Below are positions 24,845-33,572 of a stretch of DNA of 64,000 nt, piece by piece; positions within the stretch are counted from its first letter, which is position 1, and each line of letters opens with the position of its first letter. Below the pieces are notes generated by a model. The model searched no databases. It was not told the origin of the DNA and saw only the letters and a list, made by a program, of their open reading frames with translations. Source of the stretch: an uncultured Microbacterium sp. (lineage in GTDB: Bacteria > Actinomycetota > Actinomycetes > Actinomycetales > Microbacteriaceae); assembly GCF_937927635.1 (NCBI RefSeq), contig NZ_CALBRW010000018.1:186001-250000 (forward strand), given 5' to 3'. Both the position numbers and the translations under genes were made by a program.

Positions 24845-26248
24845 TCAGGCGGCGATGTCGTAGCGGGCGCGTCCGCCGAGTTGTGGGGTGCGGGCGGGGT
24901 CGACGTGGGCAGGTGGGATGAACCAGACTCGAGCGTGGATGTTGACGCCCGTCCCGCGCCGGGTCGTGGTGGTGCCGACGCTCGTGCCGGGTGGGTCATC
25001 GATGCGGATGTCCCAGCCGTTGTCGTGGATGCGGTGATGGCAGGACTCGCACAGCAGGACACCGTTGGACAGGTCCGTCGGTCCGGCGTCGCGTTTCCAC
25101 CAGGCCAGGTGGTGGGCTTTGGTCATCCCGGGTGGGAGTCCGCATCTCGCGCAGCCGCCGTCACGCTCTGCGAGGGCGAGCTTCTGCGCCGGAGTGAAAA
25201 GCCGCCGCTCCCGTCCCCAGTCCAGGATCTCCCCGGAACCGTCGAGGACGCAGGGGATCACTCCGCCGGATGCGGCCATCCGCCGCACCGCGGCCACGCT
25301 GACCGGCTGATCGATCCCGTCGATCGTGCCGTGCCCAGTACCCGCTTCGAGGTCGTCGAGGCCGATCCGAACGATCACAGTGGCTCCGGCTACAGGAACC
25401 GAGGCGCCGCAGTCGAGCACGTGCTCGCAGAACAGCATGAGTCCGTCAGCGCGCATCATCGCGACCGTCCGACGATCCTCGTCCGCCCCACCGGCACCGG
25501 CACCAGCACCAGCACCTTCCTCGTCTTTGCGGGCCTGGAACTGCGCCGTCACGTACCCATCGAGGGCTGCGCGGATCGGGGCACCCTCCTCGACCGGAGT
25601 GACAAGGTACAGGTGGAAGTTCCCGTCCTTCTCGAAATAGGTCAGCGAGCGCGCGGCACGACGCTCCTCTTCTCGAGCTTCGAGCCGGTCCTCTTCCAGG
25701 AGCATCTCGGCGCGCTTGACCAGTCGACGCACATCATCCAGCGACAGCCCGACCGCGCGCTCCACCAGCCGCGCCTCAACATCGGCGACCTCATCGGCGT
25801 CGCGTCCGACGCGGACCCGGTCCAGGAGCTCCACGATCACCGCAGACGCGGCAGCGCCCAGCATCCCCTCCGACAGAGCTGAATCCACGCCCGGGTACTT
25901 CGGCGGCATCCGATCCCCCACCAGGTCAGCCCGTGGCGCGACCGCCTCCCCGACCTTCACCAGCCGGCCGGCATCCCCCGTCGAGACTCCGGTGGTCGCC
26001 GCGATCAACGCTGCAGGGATTCTGAAACCCGCCTGCTTCGCCAGCGACTCTGCGCCCAGCTCGGGGCGCGACTCATGCGCGATCCCCGCCGCCACCCGCG
26101 CCTGCAGAGCGTCCAGTGCTCGCCGCGCGGACCCGATCGCCGCGTTCACCGACAACAGCTCGGACCGGCCCAGTCCTTGGTCAGCATCCACCCACGCCGC
26201 ATCGATGACCGACACGGCCTCGTGCAGATTCTCCAGGGGAGCTGACAT
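24845..26248 (-). CDS. DUF222 and HNH endonuclease domain protein
   Basis: 467 residues in the two-part form common in actinobacteria. The helical DUF222 region (about 1-320) contains RSELLSVNAAIGSARRALDA and SLDDVRRLVKRAEMLLEEDR. The C-terminal HNH nuclease has the zinc pair CARCG, the catalytic AHHLAWWKRD, then LCESCHHRIHDNGW. A short Gly/Ala stretch (GAGAGAGAGGADE) interrupts the first part. Members are multicopy in related genomes and their role is not settled. It is a single gene with its own strong promoter beside an AT-rich patch and a dispersed repeat, so a mobile or recent origin is possible. Confidence 0.88.
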   Translation of the reverse strand: MSAPLENLHEAVSVIDAAWVDADQGLGRSELLSVNAAIGSARRALDALQARVAAGIAHESRPELGAESLAKQAGFRIPAALIAATTGVSTGDAGRLVKVGEAVAPRADLVGDRMPPKYPGVDSALSEGMLGAAASAVIVELLDRVRVGRDADEVADVEARLVERAVGLSLDDVRRLVKRAEMLLEEDRLEAREEERRAARSLTYFEKDGNFHLYLVTPVEEGAPIRAALDGYVTAQFQARKDEEGAGAGAGAGGADEDRRTVAMMRADGLMLFCEHVLDCGASVPVAGATVIVRIGLDDLEAGTGHGTIDGIDQPVSVAAVRRMAASGGVIPCVLDGSGEILDWGRERRLFTPAQKLALAERDGGCARCGLPPGMTKAHHLAWWKRDAGPTDLSNGVLLCESCHHRIHDNGWDIRIDDPPGTSVGTTTTRRGTGVNIHARVWFIPPAHVDPARTPQLGGRARYDIAA

Positions 26249-26254
26249 GCCTCC

Positions 26255-26283
26255 AGCCTACGAACGCCCCACTAATAAGTCAA
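26255..26283 (-). promoter_or_regulatory. Promoter of the DUF222-HNH gene
   Basis: -35 TTGACT (26278-26283) and -10 TAGGCT (26255-26260) with a 17-bp spacer, 6 nt before ATG 26248. This is the best-matched housekeeping promoter I found in the window. The GGAGG between the -10 box and the ATG may also serve as a ribosome site. Confidence 0.7.
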
Positions 26284-26345
26284 GCTTTTCTTCTAATATT
26301 CCTTCCTTGTATTGCATTAATCTTCGAACAAATCTTCCCTATCAG
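26269..26345. other. AT-rich patch in a GC-rich genome
   Basis: About 77 bp with long A/T runs (for example TTTTCTTCTAATATTCC) directly upstream of the HNH gene. No open frame was seen. It is followed at 26361 by a copy of the dispersed repeat. Confidence 0.6.
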
Positions 26346-26360
26346 TATGCACCGACACTC

Positions 26361-26387
26361 GACCCTTCGACGGGCTCAGGGACCCAG
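26361..26387. repeat. Dispersed CTTCGACGGGCTCAGGGACC repeat
   Basis: Nearly identical to the copy within dnaX (one base different in the core), in the opposite orientation relative to the window. It sits between the HNH gene and the next gene's stop. Confidence 0.6.
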
Positions 26388-26408
26388 CAGCCGAACCACG
26401 GACCAGGC

Positions 26409-27050
26409 TCAAGCCCTACCGCCGCACTCCCCCGACAGTGCATCGACCACGTCCTCGGCATCCCCCTGGAACCTCGCGTAGTGCTCCTGATCCGCGTTGA
26501 CCTGCACCCGGTGGATCGCGTGCGACGCCGGCATCCCCTGCCAGTCCGGAAGCTTCTTCAGCCGTGCGTAGAACTTTCCAGCCGCAACGGCAGGATCCAT
26601 CCTCTCGGCGACGCTCCCCCACCACTTCTGCTGCTGGAACAGCCCCACACTCGTCGTGCGGCTGCCGTCGGGATTCGTCACTCCCGATGTCTCCCAGTCG
26701 CCGTAGTCGATGTTGTGCAGCGAGCTCTCACCCATCGCGGCCATCACGCCCAGGATCTGCCCATCGCGCTCGAATCCCATGCCCTGCGCGGTGCGCACGA
26801 TGATCGCCGCGTTCTCGAGCTGGTCGCCGCTCCAGCCGTCAACGCCCTGCGCAGGGAACGTCGACGGCTCCGTCACGCAGTACGTCTCGGACGGCGACTG
26901 TCGAGTCAGCATCCCGATCCCCACCAGCAGAGCGGATGCCGCGAGCGCCACCGACACCGTGATCGCGGCGATTCGCAGCATCCGCTTCCACTCCCGCCTC
27001 CGGCGCGCGCGACGGCGCAGGATGGTCGCCCTCGAGCGGCGGACGCTCAC
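26409..27050 (-). CDS. Membrane-anchored lysozyme/transglycosylase-like hypothetical protein
   Basis: About 213 residues starting at GTG 27050, which overlaps the rhomboid stop (GTGA). A basic N-terminus (RRSRATILRRRARRRREWKR) leads into one membrane helix (IAAITVSVALAASALLVGIG). The rest is an outside domain of about 155 residues. MAAMGESSLHNIDYGD and VGLFQQQKWWGSVAERMDP recall lysozyme-like peptidoglycan hydrolases (a Glu in a helix followed by the Q..WG region), but I cannot name a family. The final CGG(RA) Cys may pair with the Cys in ETYCVTEP. The longer open frame upstream is a shadow of the rhomboid gene. Confidence 0.7.
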   Translation of the reverse strand: MSVRRSRATILRRRARRRREWKRMLRIAAITVSVALAASALLVGIGMLTRQSPSETYCVTEPSTFPAQGVDGWSGDQLENAAIIVRTAQGMGFERDGQILGVMAAMGESSLHNIDYGDWETSGVTNPDGSRTTSVGLFQQQKWWGSVAERMDPAVAAGKFYARLKKLPDWQGMPASHAIHRVQVNADQEHYARFQGDAEDVVDALSGECGGRA

Positions 27051-27649
27051 TCCTGAGGCTCCCTCCGCCTGCCGATGAACGCGACGAGCCCGCCGCCGAT
27101 CGCGCCGAACAGATGCGCCTGCCACGAGACGCCGGGGCCTGCTCCGAAGATCCCGCCCAGCACGGTGGTGCCGTAGAGCACGATGACGATCAGTGCGATC
27201 CCGGCATACGCCAGCCGATGCGCGATCCGCCCTGGTGCGATCACGCGCAGCACGACGTAGCCGAAGTATCCGAACACCAGCACGGATGCGCCCACGGTGA
27301 GCGTGCCCGGCGCATTCAGCAGCCACGTTCCGGCCCCGCCGACCAGCGCGACCACACCGGTGACCGCCCAGAACCGCCCAGCCCCCTCCACAGCCACCAG
27401 GCATCCGAGGATGAGGAACGGCACGGAGTTGCCGATCAGATGCGCCCAGTTCGCGTGCAGCAGCGGTCCGAGCACGAGGCCCTGCAGACTGCCGAGGTCC
27501 CACGAGCGCAGCCCCCAGCCGACGAACGTCCCGGGCAGCACGGCATCCGCGAACTGGATCGCCCACATCAGCGCCAGCAGCCCGACCGGCGCGAGAAAGC
27601 GCGACCCCTTCGACGAGGAGCGCGGAGCCGGAAGAGCGGATGCTGTCAC
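27047..27649 (-). CDS. Rhomboid-family intramembrane serine protease
   Basis: 200 residues with six hydrophobic segments. Rhomboid marks are HANWAHLIGNSVPFLILG in helix 2 with the first His/Asn residues, TVGASVLVFGYFGY holding the catalytic Ser (GxS) in helix 4, and HLFGAIGGGLVAF with the catalytic His in helix 6. It cleaves membrane proteins within the bilayer; substrates are unknown. GTG 27649 is the start. The lysozyme-like gene is coupled downstream. Confidence 0.88.
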   Translation of the reverse strand: MTASALPAPRSSSKGSRFLAPVGLLALMWAIQFADAVLPGTFVGWGLRSWDLGSLQGLVLGPLLHANWAHLIGNSVPFLILGCLVAVEGAGRFWAVTGVVALVGGAGTWLLNAPGTLTVGASVLVFGYFGYVVLRVIAPGRIAHRLAYAGIALIVIVLYGTTVLGGIFGAGPGVSWQAHLFGAIGGGLVAFIGRRREPQE

Positions 27650-27711
27650 ACGACGATCCTCGCAGGTGTTCCGGTGAGCAGTCCGAGCGCGACCCGATGC
27701 CCCGGGGCAAG

Positions 27712-27806
27712 AAAAAAGACCCTCCGCGCACCCAGCAGAGCCCGGTTACCCTTGCTGCGTTTCCGCCCTGGGGGAATTGGCCTGGATGCCGTCACGCGGA
27801 GAGCCG
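27712..27806 (-). ncRNA. ffs: Signal recognition particle RNA, small bacterial type (4.5S-like)
   Basis: Read on the minus strand, the ends pair (GGCTCTCCGCG with CGCGGAGGGTC, all pairs including wobbles). The apex contains GGCGGAAACGCAGC followed by AAGGGTAACC, matching the conserved domain IV that binds Ffh: a GAAA-type tetraloop and the asymmetric AGCA loop. A T6 run follows at 27712-27717 as a terminator. Length is about 95 nt. It lies between the rhomboid gene and the divergent MoxR operon. Confidence 0.87.
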
Positions 27807-27835
27807 TCCACGAGTCTACCCGACGCGGAGGCAGC

Positions 27836-27856
27836 CTCTCGACAGGCTCAGGCACC
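27836..27856. repeat. Dispersed TCGACAGGCTCAGG repeat, short copy
   Basis: CTCTCGACAGGCTCAGGCACC shares the core of the copies at 2884 and 26361. It lies upstream of the MoxR operon, just beyond the SRP RNA 5' end. Confidence 0.5.
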
Positions 27857-27927
27857 CACCGGCAACCCCTGGTTCACCCAGCCGAGATACGATCGGAGTT
27901 CGCACCGTTGCGAAGGGAAGCCACCGC

Positions 27928-28923
27928 ATGCCAGAGCAGTTGACCGAGCCGAGCACCGCCCAGATCACCGCCGAGGTCTTCGCCGAGCAGACCTCGCGGA
28001 TCATCGCCTCCGTCTCCTCGGTCATCGACGGAAAGCCCGAGGCCGTGCGCAGCGCGCTGACCTGCCTGTTCGCCGAGGGGCACCTTCTCATCGAAGACGT
28101 TCCCGGTGTCGGCAAGACGATGCTCGCCCGGGCTCTGGCAGCCAGCGTGGACGCCACCGTCCGCCGCATCCAGTTCACGCCCGACCTGCTGCCGGGCGAC
28201 GTCACCGGCGTGGCCGTGTACGACCCGGCCGACCGCGAGTTCGAGTTCAAGCGCGGCGCCGTGTTCGCCAACATCGTCATCGCCGACGAGATCAACCGCG
28301 CCTCACCCAAGACGCAGTCCGCCCTGCTCGAGGCCATGGAGGAGCAGCAGGTCACCGTCGACGGCTCCACGCACCTGCTGCCAGAGCCGTTCCTCGTCGT
28401 CGCCACGCAGAACCCGCTGGAGATGGAGGGCACCTATCCGCTCCCCGAGGCCCAGCGCGACAGATTCATGATGCGCATCTCGATGGGCTATCCGGATGCG
28501 GCGGCCGAGACGCTCATGCTGCGCCAGCGCGAGCGCTCCAACCCGCTGGCCTCGGTCGCCCCGGTGGTCGACGCCGCCGGCATCCGCTCCCTCATCGCCT
28601 GGACCCGCCGCGTGCACGTCGCGGAGTCCCTCGAGGAGTACGCCGTCGCCATCGCGCAGGCCACTCGTCAGGACCCGGGCCTGCACCTGGGCGCCAGCCC
28701 GCGCGCCACGCTGCAGCTGGTGCGCGCGGCGAAGGTGCGCGCAGCGCTCGACGGCCGCGAGTTCGTGGTGCCCGACGACATCGCCGACCTCGTCATCCCG
28801 GTGTTCGCGCATCGCCTGCTGGCCGCCCGCGGCATGCACCGCGCCGGCGCCCAGCCGGTGGAGGCCGCCCTCACGCAGATCATCTCCCGCGTGCCCGTGC
28901 CGTTCGCCGGCACCCGCCGCTGA
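27928..28923 (+). CDS. MoxR-family AAA+ ATPase
   Basis: 331 residues. Walker A is EDVPGVGKTMLARALA (GVGKT at 60-64), Walker B IVIADEINRASPKTQSALLEAMEE, sensor 1 VVATQNPLEMEGTYPLPEAQRDRF. MoxR proteins act as chaperones that activate partner proteins, often with DUF58 partners as here. ATG 27928 is preceded by GAAGGGAAG. It is the first gene of a three-gene operon with DUF58 and a transglutaminase membrane protein. Confidence 0.92.
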   Translation: MPEQLTEPSTAQITAEVFAEQTSRIIASVSSVIDGKPEAVRSALTCLFAEGHLLIEDVPGVGKTMLARALAASVDATVRRIQFTPDLLPGDVTGVAVYDPADREFEFKRGAVFANIVIADEINRASPKTQSALLEAMEEQQVTVDGSTHLLPEPFLVVATQNPLEMEGTYPLPEAQRDRFMMRISMGYPDAAAETLMLRQRERSNPLASVAPVVDAAGIRSLIAWTRRVHVAESLEEYAVAIAQATRQDPGLHLGASPRATLQLVRAAKVRAALDGREFVVPDDIADLVIPVFAHRLLAARGMHRAGAQPVEAALTQIISRVPVPFAGTRR

Positions 28924-28928
28924 GCACC

Positions 28929-30122
28929 ATGTCCCGCAGTCGCCCGTTGACCGCACGAGGATGGGGATGCCTGCTCTCGGGCATCCTGCTGATCGTCGCT
29001 GCGAACATCGCCGCGGCGCGACCGTTGCTGTACATCGGCGTGCTGCTGGCGGCTCTGCCGGTGGTGTGTCTGATGATCGTGCGGATGCCGCGGCGACGCG
29101 GCGAGGTGACGCGGCAGATCTCCACCGATCTGATGGCTGTCGGCGAGACGTCGCGCGTGACGGTGCGGTTCGATCTGTGGTCGTTCGGCATCCCGAACGG
29201 GATCTGGCGCGACGTGCTGCCCGCCGCCGTCCGCGGCGACGCCACCGGCGACTACCCCGACGACGCGCTGCGCTACGACGTGGAGGGCATGCGCCGCGGG
29301 GTGTCCACGCTGGGCCCGCTCATGCTGCGCACCACCGATCCGTTCGGACTCGCCAGGCGCGAGCAGGCCTTCGGCGACACCCGCACGATCACCGTCATCC
29401 CGCAGACCGTGGCGCTTGCGCCCCTGCCCACCAAGGTCGGCGCGGCCGGCGGCACCGCGCAGACCCGTTCCACCCGGATCGGGCAGGGCGCCGACAACCT
29501 CATCCCCCGCCCCTACTCGTCCGGCGACTCGCGCCGGCGCATCCACTGGCGCGCCACCGCGCATCGCGGCAGCCTGATGGTGCGTCAGGAGGAGGAAGAG
29601 GCCAGCCCCGACGCGATGGTGGTGCTCGACCGCACCGCCGGCCGCTGGGCGCGTCCCGGCGAGGATCCCGATCCGGCCTTCGAGCAGGCGGTGTCGCTGT
29701 GCGCCTCCGCCGCGCTGAGGCTGGCCCAGGACGGCTACAGCGTCGACGTGGTCGACGCGGCAGGCAACCCTCTGGGCGCCCTGCGCGGGCACGAGGAGGA
29801 CCGCGAGGACATGCTCATCGCCCTGGCCACCGTCGAGCCGCGCGGCGAGGCGCACGACATCCGCTCCGTCGTCGGCAGCACGGCGCCTGGCCCGCTGATC
29901 CTCATCACGGGTGTCCTGGACGACGAGGATGCCGAGAAGCTCAGCACCGCCGGCGCCGCAGCCCCGCTGCTGTTCGCGGCATCCGCGAGTGCCGAGGCAC
30001 TGGCCTCCGTGCGGTCGCACGGCTGGCATCCGTCCGTCCTCCCCACCGGCACGACGGATCCCGCCGAGCTGGCCGCGGCGTGGGCATCCGCTCTCCCGTT
30101 CACGACGGTGCAGCATGTCTGA
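28929..30122 (+). CDS. DUF58-domain membrane protein
   Basis: 397 residues starting 5 bp after the MoxR stop. Two N-terminal helices (about 11-55: WGCLLSGILLIVAANIAAA and LYIGVLLAALPVVCLMIV) are followed by a beta domain and the DUF58 signature RPYSSGDSRRRIHWRATAHRG, then a vWA-like fold starting DAMVVLDRTA. Such proteins are partners of MoxR ATPases in actinobacterial and other cell-envelope systems. The stop overlaps the next ATG by 8 bp. Confidence 0.9.
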   Translation: MSRSRPLTARGWGCLLSGILLIVAANIAAARPLLYIGVLLAALPVVCLMIVRMPRRRGEVTRQISTDLMAVGETSRVTVRFDLWSFGIPNGIWRDVLPAAVRGDATGDYPDDALRYDVEGMRRGVSTLGPLMLRTTDPFGLARREQAFGDTRTITVIPQTVALAPLPTKVGAAGGTAQTRSTRIGQGADNLIPRPYSSGDSRRRIHWRATAHRGSLMVRQEEEEASPDAMVVLDRTAGRWARPGEDPDPAFEQAVSLCASAALRLAQDGYSVDVVDAAGNPLGALRGHEEDREDMLIALATVEPRGEAHDIRSVVGSTAPGPLILITGVLDDEDAEKLSTAGAAAPLLFAASASAEALASVRSHGWHPSVLPTGTTDPAELAAAWASALPFTTVQHV

Positions 30123-32307
30123 GACCACGGCACGCCCCGTGCGCCGGCCGATCTCACCGGCCGGGGCCGGGATGCTGGCCATGCTGGCCGCGTTCGTGAC
30201 GCTGTGGCCGTACACCGGCGCCGTGCGACCGGGGCTGTGGACGTTCGTGATCGTCACGATCGTCATCGCGGTCGGCGTCAGCGGCATCCTCGCCCGACTC
30301 TCGCTCGCGGCTGTGCGCGCCGGCATCCGCAGTCCGCTGGTGCTGCTGGTGCAGGCGATCGCCGCAGCCATGGCGGGCACCGCGACGCTGGCCTCGGAGA
30401 CCGCGATCGCCGGCCTCATCCCCACCGGGCAGACCGTGCGCCTGATCGGGCTGCGGCTGAGCCAGAGCGTCGACGAGATCATGAACGGGGTCGCTCCCAT
30501 CGAGGCGACCGTGCCGATGGCGACCCTGCTGGGCCTGGTGTTCGTCGTCGTCGCGATCCTGATCGACCAGCTGGTCGCGAACCGGTTGGTGCTGCTCGCG
30601 GTGGTGTTCACCTCGGTCGTGGGCGTGATGCCCATCCTCATCTCCTTCGGTGCGATCAACATCGTGTGGTTCGTGATGCAGGCGATCGTGATCCTGCTGC
30701 TGCTGAGGTTCGGCGCCCGGCACGATCCGCGCGCACCCCGCGGCGCATCGTTCATGGTGGCGACGACCGCCGGAGCGCTGACCGTCGTCGCGGCGCTGGT
30801 GCTCGCGCCGGTCCTGCCCGTGGCATCCGCTCTGCCGGGCACCGGACCGATGCTGACCATCAACGCCGACCTGAACCTGGGCAGCGACCTGCGCCGTCCG
30901 GAGGGCATCGAGGCGCTGACGCTGGTGACGTCCTCCGCCAACCCGCCGTATCTCCGGCTGGCCACGCTGTCGCGCTTCGACGGCGACGTCTGGCGGCCCG
31001 ACCGCGGCGACCGCGTGGCGCTGAGCGACGGCTTCGGCGCCCCCGACTGGGGCGACGGCATCAAGACCGTGAAGAGCGAGGTGTCGATCCGGGTGACCGG
31101 CGTCTCCAGCGACCGACTGCCCGTGCCATACGCCCCGGAGAGCATCAAGGACGCGGGCGAGGGCTGGTCGGCTATCCCCGAGAATCGCACGGTCATCAGT
31201 CGCACAGCGGATGCCGCCGGCAGCGACTACACGGTCACCGCCGAGACCGCGGTGCCGACGCTCGAGCAGATCCGCGCGTCGTCGGCATCCGGCGTGCCCG
31301 TGCCGCCGCTGCCCGACGATCTGCCGCCCATCATCGGCGAGCTGGCCCGGCAGGTCACCGCGAGGGCCGACACCGACTACGACAGGCTGATCGCGCTGCA
31401 GAACTGGTTCCGCAGCGAGTTCACCTACTCACTGGACGCCCCCGTCGACGAGGGCTTCGACGGCACCGGCGCGGATGCCGTGGCGACGTTCCTCGAGAAG
31501 CGCACCGGCTATTGCATCCACTTCGCGGGCGCCTTCGCGCTGATGGCGCAGTCGCTGGACATGCCCGTGCGGATCGTCGTCGGATACCTGCCCGGTACCT
31601 CCACGGGCGAGAAGCGCGGCGAGAATCTGATCTACTCGGTGTCCAGCGACCAGCTGCACTCCTGGCCCGAGGTGTTCTTCGAGGGCATCGGCTGGGTGCC
31701 GTTCGAGCCGACGGCCACGCTGGGCGTGCCGACCGACTTCATCGCTGCAGCGGCCGGCGGCAGCGGCGACGGTCCCGAGGCGCCGAAGCCCTCGAGCGCG
31801 CCGACGGATGGCGCATCGGCCGCACCCACCAGCTCCAGGGGCCCCCGGGACGACGTCGGCTCCAGCGGCGCGGCACCGTTGCGAGCCCTGAACCCGACGC
31901 CCGTCACGCTGACGGTGCTCGGCATCCTGGTGGTGCTCCTGCTGCCGATGCTGGTGCGCGAGGTGCGGCGGGCCTCCCGCGTGGGCAGGGCCCGGTCGGG
32001 CGACGCGATGGCCGCCTGGCAGGAGCTCTCCGACACGCTGGTCGATCTGGGCCTGGCCGCGCCCGAGGCGCAGACGGCGCGGGTGCGGGCCGACGCCCTG
32101 GCGCTGACGCGAGGAGTGGACCCCGTGGCGCTCGCCCCGATCGTGCGGGCCGTGGAGCATGCCAGCTACGCCGAGCGGACACCGGATGCCGGGAACCTGG
32201 CGAACCCGCTGCGGGTCGTGCTCGCCCAGCTCGGCGCGAGCGTGGACTCGCGCCAGCGCGTGCTGGCGCGCCTGCTGCCCGCTTCGCTGTTCGCCCGCCG
32301 CCGCTGA
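30115..32307 (+). CDS. Transglutaminase-domain membrane protein (TgpA-like)
   Basis: 730 residues. Seven or so membrane helices occupy residues about 15-245. An outside transglutaminase-like domain follows, with the catalytic Cys in KRTGYCIHFAGAFALMAQ and the His in SSDQLHSWPEVFFEG ending in GWVPFEPTATLG. A Pro/Ser-rich linker and a further helix (VTLTVLGILVVLLLPMLV) lead to a C-terminal cytoplasmic region typical of TgpA and DUF4129 proteins. Third gene of the MoxR-DUF58-TgpA operon; likely a cell-wall or protein-modifying module whose substrate is unknown. ATG 30115 overlaps the DUF58 end. Confidence 0.9.
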   Translation: MSETTARPVRRPISPAGAGMLAMLAAFVTLWPYTGAVRPGLWTFVIVTIVIAVGVSGILARLSLAAVRAGIRSPLVLLVQAIAAAMAGTATLASETAIAGLIPTGQTVRLIGLRLSQSVDEIMNGVAPIEATVPMATLLGLVFVVVAILIDQLVANRLVLLAVVFTSVVGVMPILISFGAINIVWFVMQAIVILLLLRFGARHDPRAPRGASFMVATTAGALTVVAALVLAPVLPVASALPGTGPMLTINADLNLGSDLRRPEGIEALTLVTSSANPPYLRLATLSRFDGDVWRPDRGDRVALSDGFGAPDWGDGIKTVKSEVSIRVTGVSSDRLPVPYAPESIKDAGEGWSAIPENRTVISRTADAAGSDYTVTAETAVPTLEQIRASSASGVPVPPLPDDLPPIIGELARQVTARADTDYDRLIALQNWFRSEFTYSLDAPVDEGFDGTGADAVATFLEKRTGYCIHFAGAFALMAQSLDMPVRIVVGYLPGTSTGEKRGENLIYSVSSDQLHSWPEVFFEGIGWVPFEPTATLGVPTDFIAAAAGGSGDGPEAPKPSSAPTDGASAAPTSSRGPRDDVGSSGAAPLRALNPTPVTLTVLGILVVLLLPMLVREVRRASRVGRARSGDAMAAWQELSDTLVDLGLAAPEAQTARVRADALALTRGVDPVALAPIVRAVEHASYAERTPDAGNLANPLRVVLAQLGASVDSRQRVLARLLPASLFARRR

Positions 32308-32379
32308 AAGCCCGCCTATTCGCGTCTAACGCGGCGTTTTCGGCCAGTTTCGGCGCATTCGGCGCAAATAGACGGGCTT
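32308..32379. terminator. Bidirectional terminator between TgpA and trhO
   Basis: AAGCCCGCCTATTCGCG (32308-32324) pairs with CGCAAATAGACGGGCTT (32363-32379) apart from two mismatches. The loop is 38 nt. A further AAGCCCGTCT copy follows at 32391. It separates two convergent genes. Confidence 0.6.
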
Positions 32380-32400
32380 AGGTTGGGCTGAAAGCCCGTC

Positions 32401-33291
32401 TCAGGCCGCGTGCTCGGGGCAGGGCACCGCATCGCACGCTTCGCACACCACGAACTGGCGGCGGCAGGATGCCTCGGGGCAGTTGGCGGTGCGGCTGGTG
32501 GATGCACCGCATCCGACGCACTGGCCGATGACGGCGGCATGGTCGGAGAAGTCGACCGACCCGCGCCTGTCGAACACGTACAGCGACCCCTCCCACAGCC
32601 CGTCGTCGCCGTACGTCTCGCCATAGCGGGCGATGCCGCCGTCGAGCTGGTACACCTCGCCGAACCCGCGGGAGACCATCAGGCTGGACAGCACCTCGCA
32701 GCGGATGCCGCCGGTGCAGTACGTGACGACCGGCCTGCCCTTCAGATCGTCGAAGGCGCCGTCGTCCAGCAGCCGCACGAAGTCGCGGGTGGTGTCGGCC
32801 TCGGGTACGACCGCGTTGCGGAATCGCCCGATCTCCGCTTCCAGGGCGTTGCGTCCGTCGAAGAAGACCACGTCGTCGCCGCGCTGCGCGACCAGTTCGT
32901 GCAGCTGCTGGGGGTTCAGGCGCACACCGCCGCCGATCACGCCGTGCTCGTCGACCTGCAGCTCGCCCGGCGCGCCGAACGAGACGATCCCCTCGCGCAC
33001 CTTCACGCTGAGCTTCGGGAAGTCGAGGCTGTACCCGTCCTCATCGAGCGCGGTGCCCTCGCTCCACTTGACGTCGGCATCCTTGAACGCCGGGTACTCG
33101 CGGAACCTGCGCAGCCACTTCTTCACCGCCGGCAGGTCGCCGCCGAGCGTGCCGTTGATGCCGTCCTTCGAGATGAGGATGCGCCCGCGGAGCTTCAGAG
33201 CCGCGCCCAGGTCGCGCTGCCACAGCCGGATCGCGTCGGGATCCGCCAGCGGCGTGAACGCGTAGAACAGCACGATCTTGGGGGTGGGCAC
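32401..33291 (-). CDS. trhO: tRNA uridine(34) hydroxylase TrhO (rhodanese-domain protein, UPF0176)
   Basis: 296 residues. The N-terminal acylphosphatase-like part has RGRILISKDGINGTLGGD. The rhodanese domain carries Cys in VVTYCTGGIRCEVLSSLM and DGGIARYGE. The C-terminus is rich in Cys pairs (CVGCG, CEAC, CPEH) and probably binds zinc. Family members make 5-hydroxyuridine at the wobble position of tRNA. GTG 33291 follows TAGAAT by 6 nt. Confidence 0.92.
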   Translation of the reverse strand: MPTPKIVLFYAFTPLADPDAIRLWQRDLGAALKLRGRILISKDGINGTLGGDLPAVKKWLRRFREYPAFKDADVKWSEGTALDEDGYSLDFPKLSVKVREGIVSFGAPGELQVDEHGVIGGGVRLNPQQLHELVAQRGDDVVFFDGRNALEAEIGRFRNAVVPEADTTRDFVRLLDDGAFDDLKGRPVVTYCTGGIRCEVLSSLMVSRGFGEVYQLDGGIARYGETYGDDGLWEGSLYVFDRRGSVDFSDHAAVIGQCVGCGASTSRTANCPEASCRRQFVVCEACDAVPCPEHAA

Positions 33292-33297
33292 CTCCAG

Positions 33298-33303
33298 ATT
33301 CTA
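33298..33303 (-). promoter_or_regulatory. -10 box of trhO, apparently leaderless
   Basis: TAGAAT on the minus strand with 6 nt to the GTG start. Confidence 0.5.
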
Positions 33304-33367
33304 CGTGGGCTTCTCGAGCGGTTCGTCGGCGCTCCCGGCATCGGATAGGATGGACAGGTTGTTTCCT

Positions 33368-33455
33368 GGTGACGTGTCCGAGCGGCCGAAGGAGCACGCT
33401 TGGAAAGCGTGTGTTGTGCAAGCAACCGCGGGTTCGAATCCCGCCGTCACCGCCA
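33368..33455 (+). tRNA. tRNA-Ser (anticodon GGA)
   Basis: 88 nt including an encoded CCA. Acceptor arms are GGTGACG and CGTCACC with discriminator G. The anticodon arm ACGCTTGGAAAGCGT shows GGA. A long variable arm follows (GTGTTGTGCAAGCAAC), as expected for class II serine tRNA, then the T arm CGCGGGTTCGAATCCCGC. A TAGGAT box lies 17 nt upstream (33346-33351). Confidence 0.96.
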
Positions 33456-33456
33456 G

Positions 33457-33498
33457 AACGCAAGAAGACCTCCGCGCCAGCGGGGGTCTTCTTGCGTT
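33457..33498 (+). terminator. Intrinsic terminator of tRNA-Ser
   Basis: A 19-bp stem (33457-33475 with 33480-33498, one G-T pair) with a GCCA loop, ending in GCGTTTG. It begins one base after the tRNA CCA. Confidence 0.88.
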
Positions 33499-33559
33499 TG
33501 CGACGGCGGTTGGCACGTCGCCGCCCCAGGGCCCCACGCGGCCAGAGGCTCCACGCGCC

Positions 33560-33565
33560 TAGAGT
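33560..33565 (+). promoter_or_regulatory. -10 box of the rclA-like gene, apparently leaderless
   Basis: TAGAGT, 7 nt before ATG 33573. Confidence 0.45.
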
Positions 33566-33572
33566 GTCCCCC

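Noticed and set aside
26409..27731. A 440-residue version of the lysozyme-like protein
   Set aside because: Its N-terminal half is an out-of-frame reading of the rhomboid gene; the coupled GTG 27050 is the natural start.
29911..31205. Long antisense frames over the MoxR-DUF58-TgpA operon
   Set aside because: High-GC shadow frames; the plus-strand genes have clear domains and overlapping starts.
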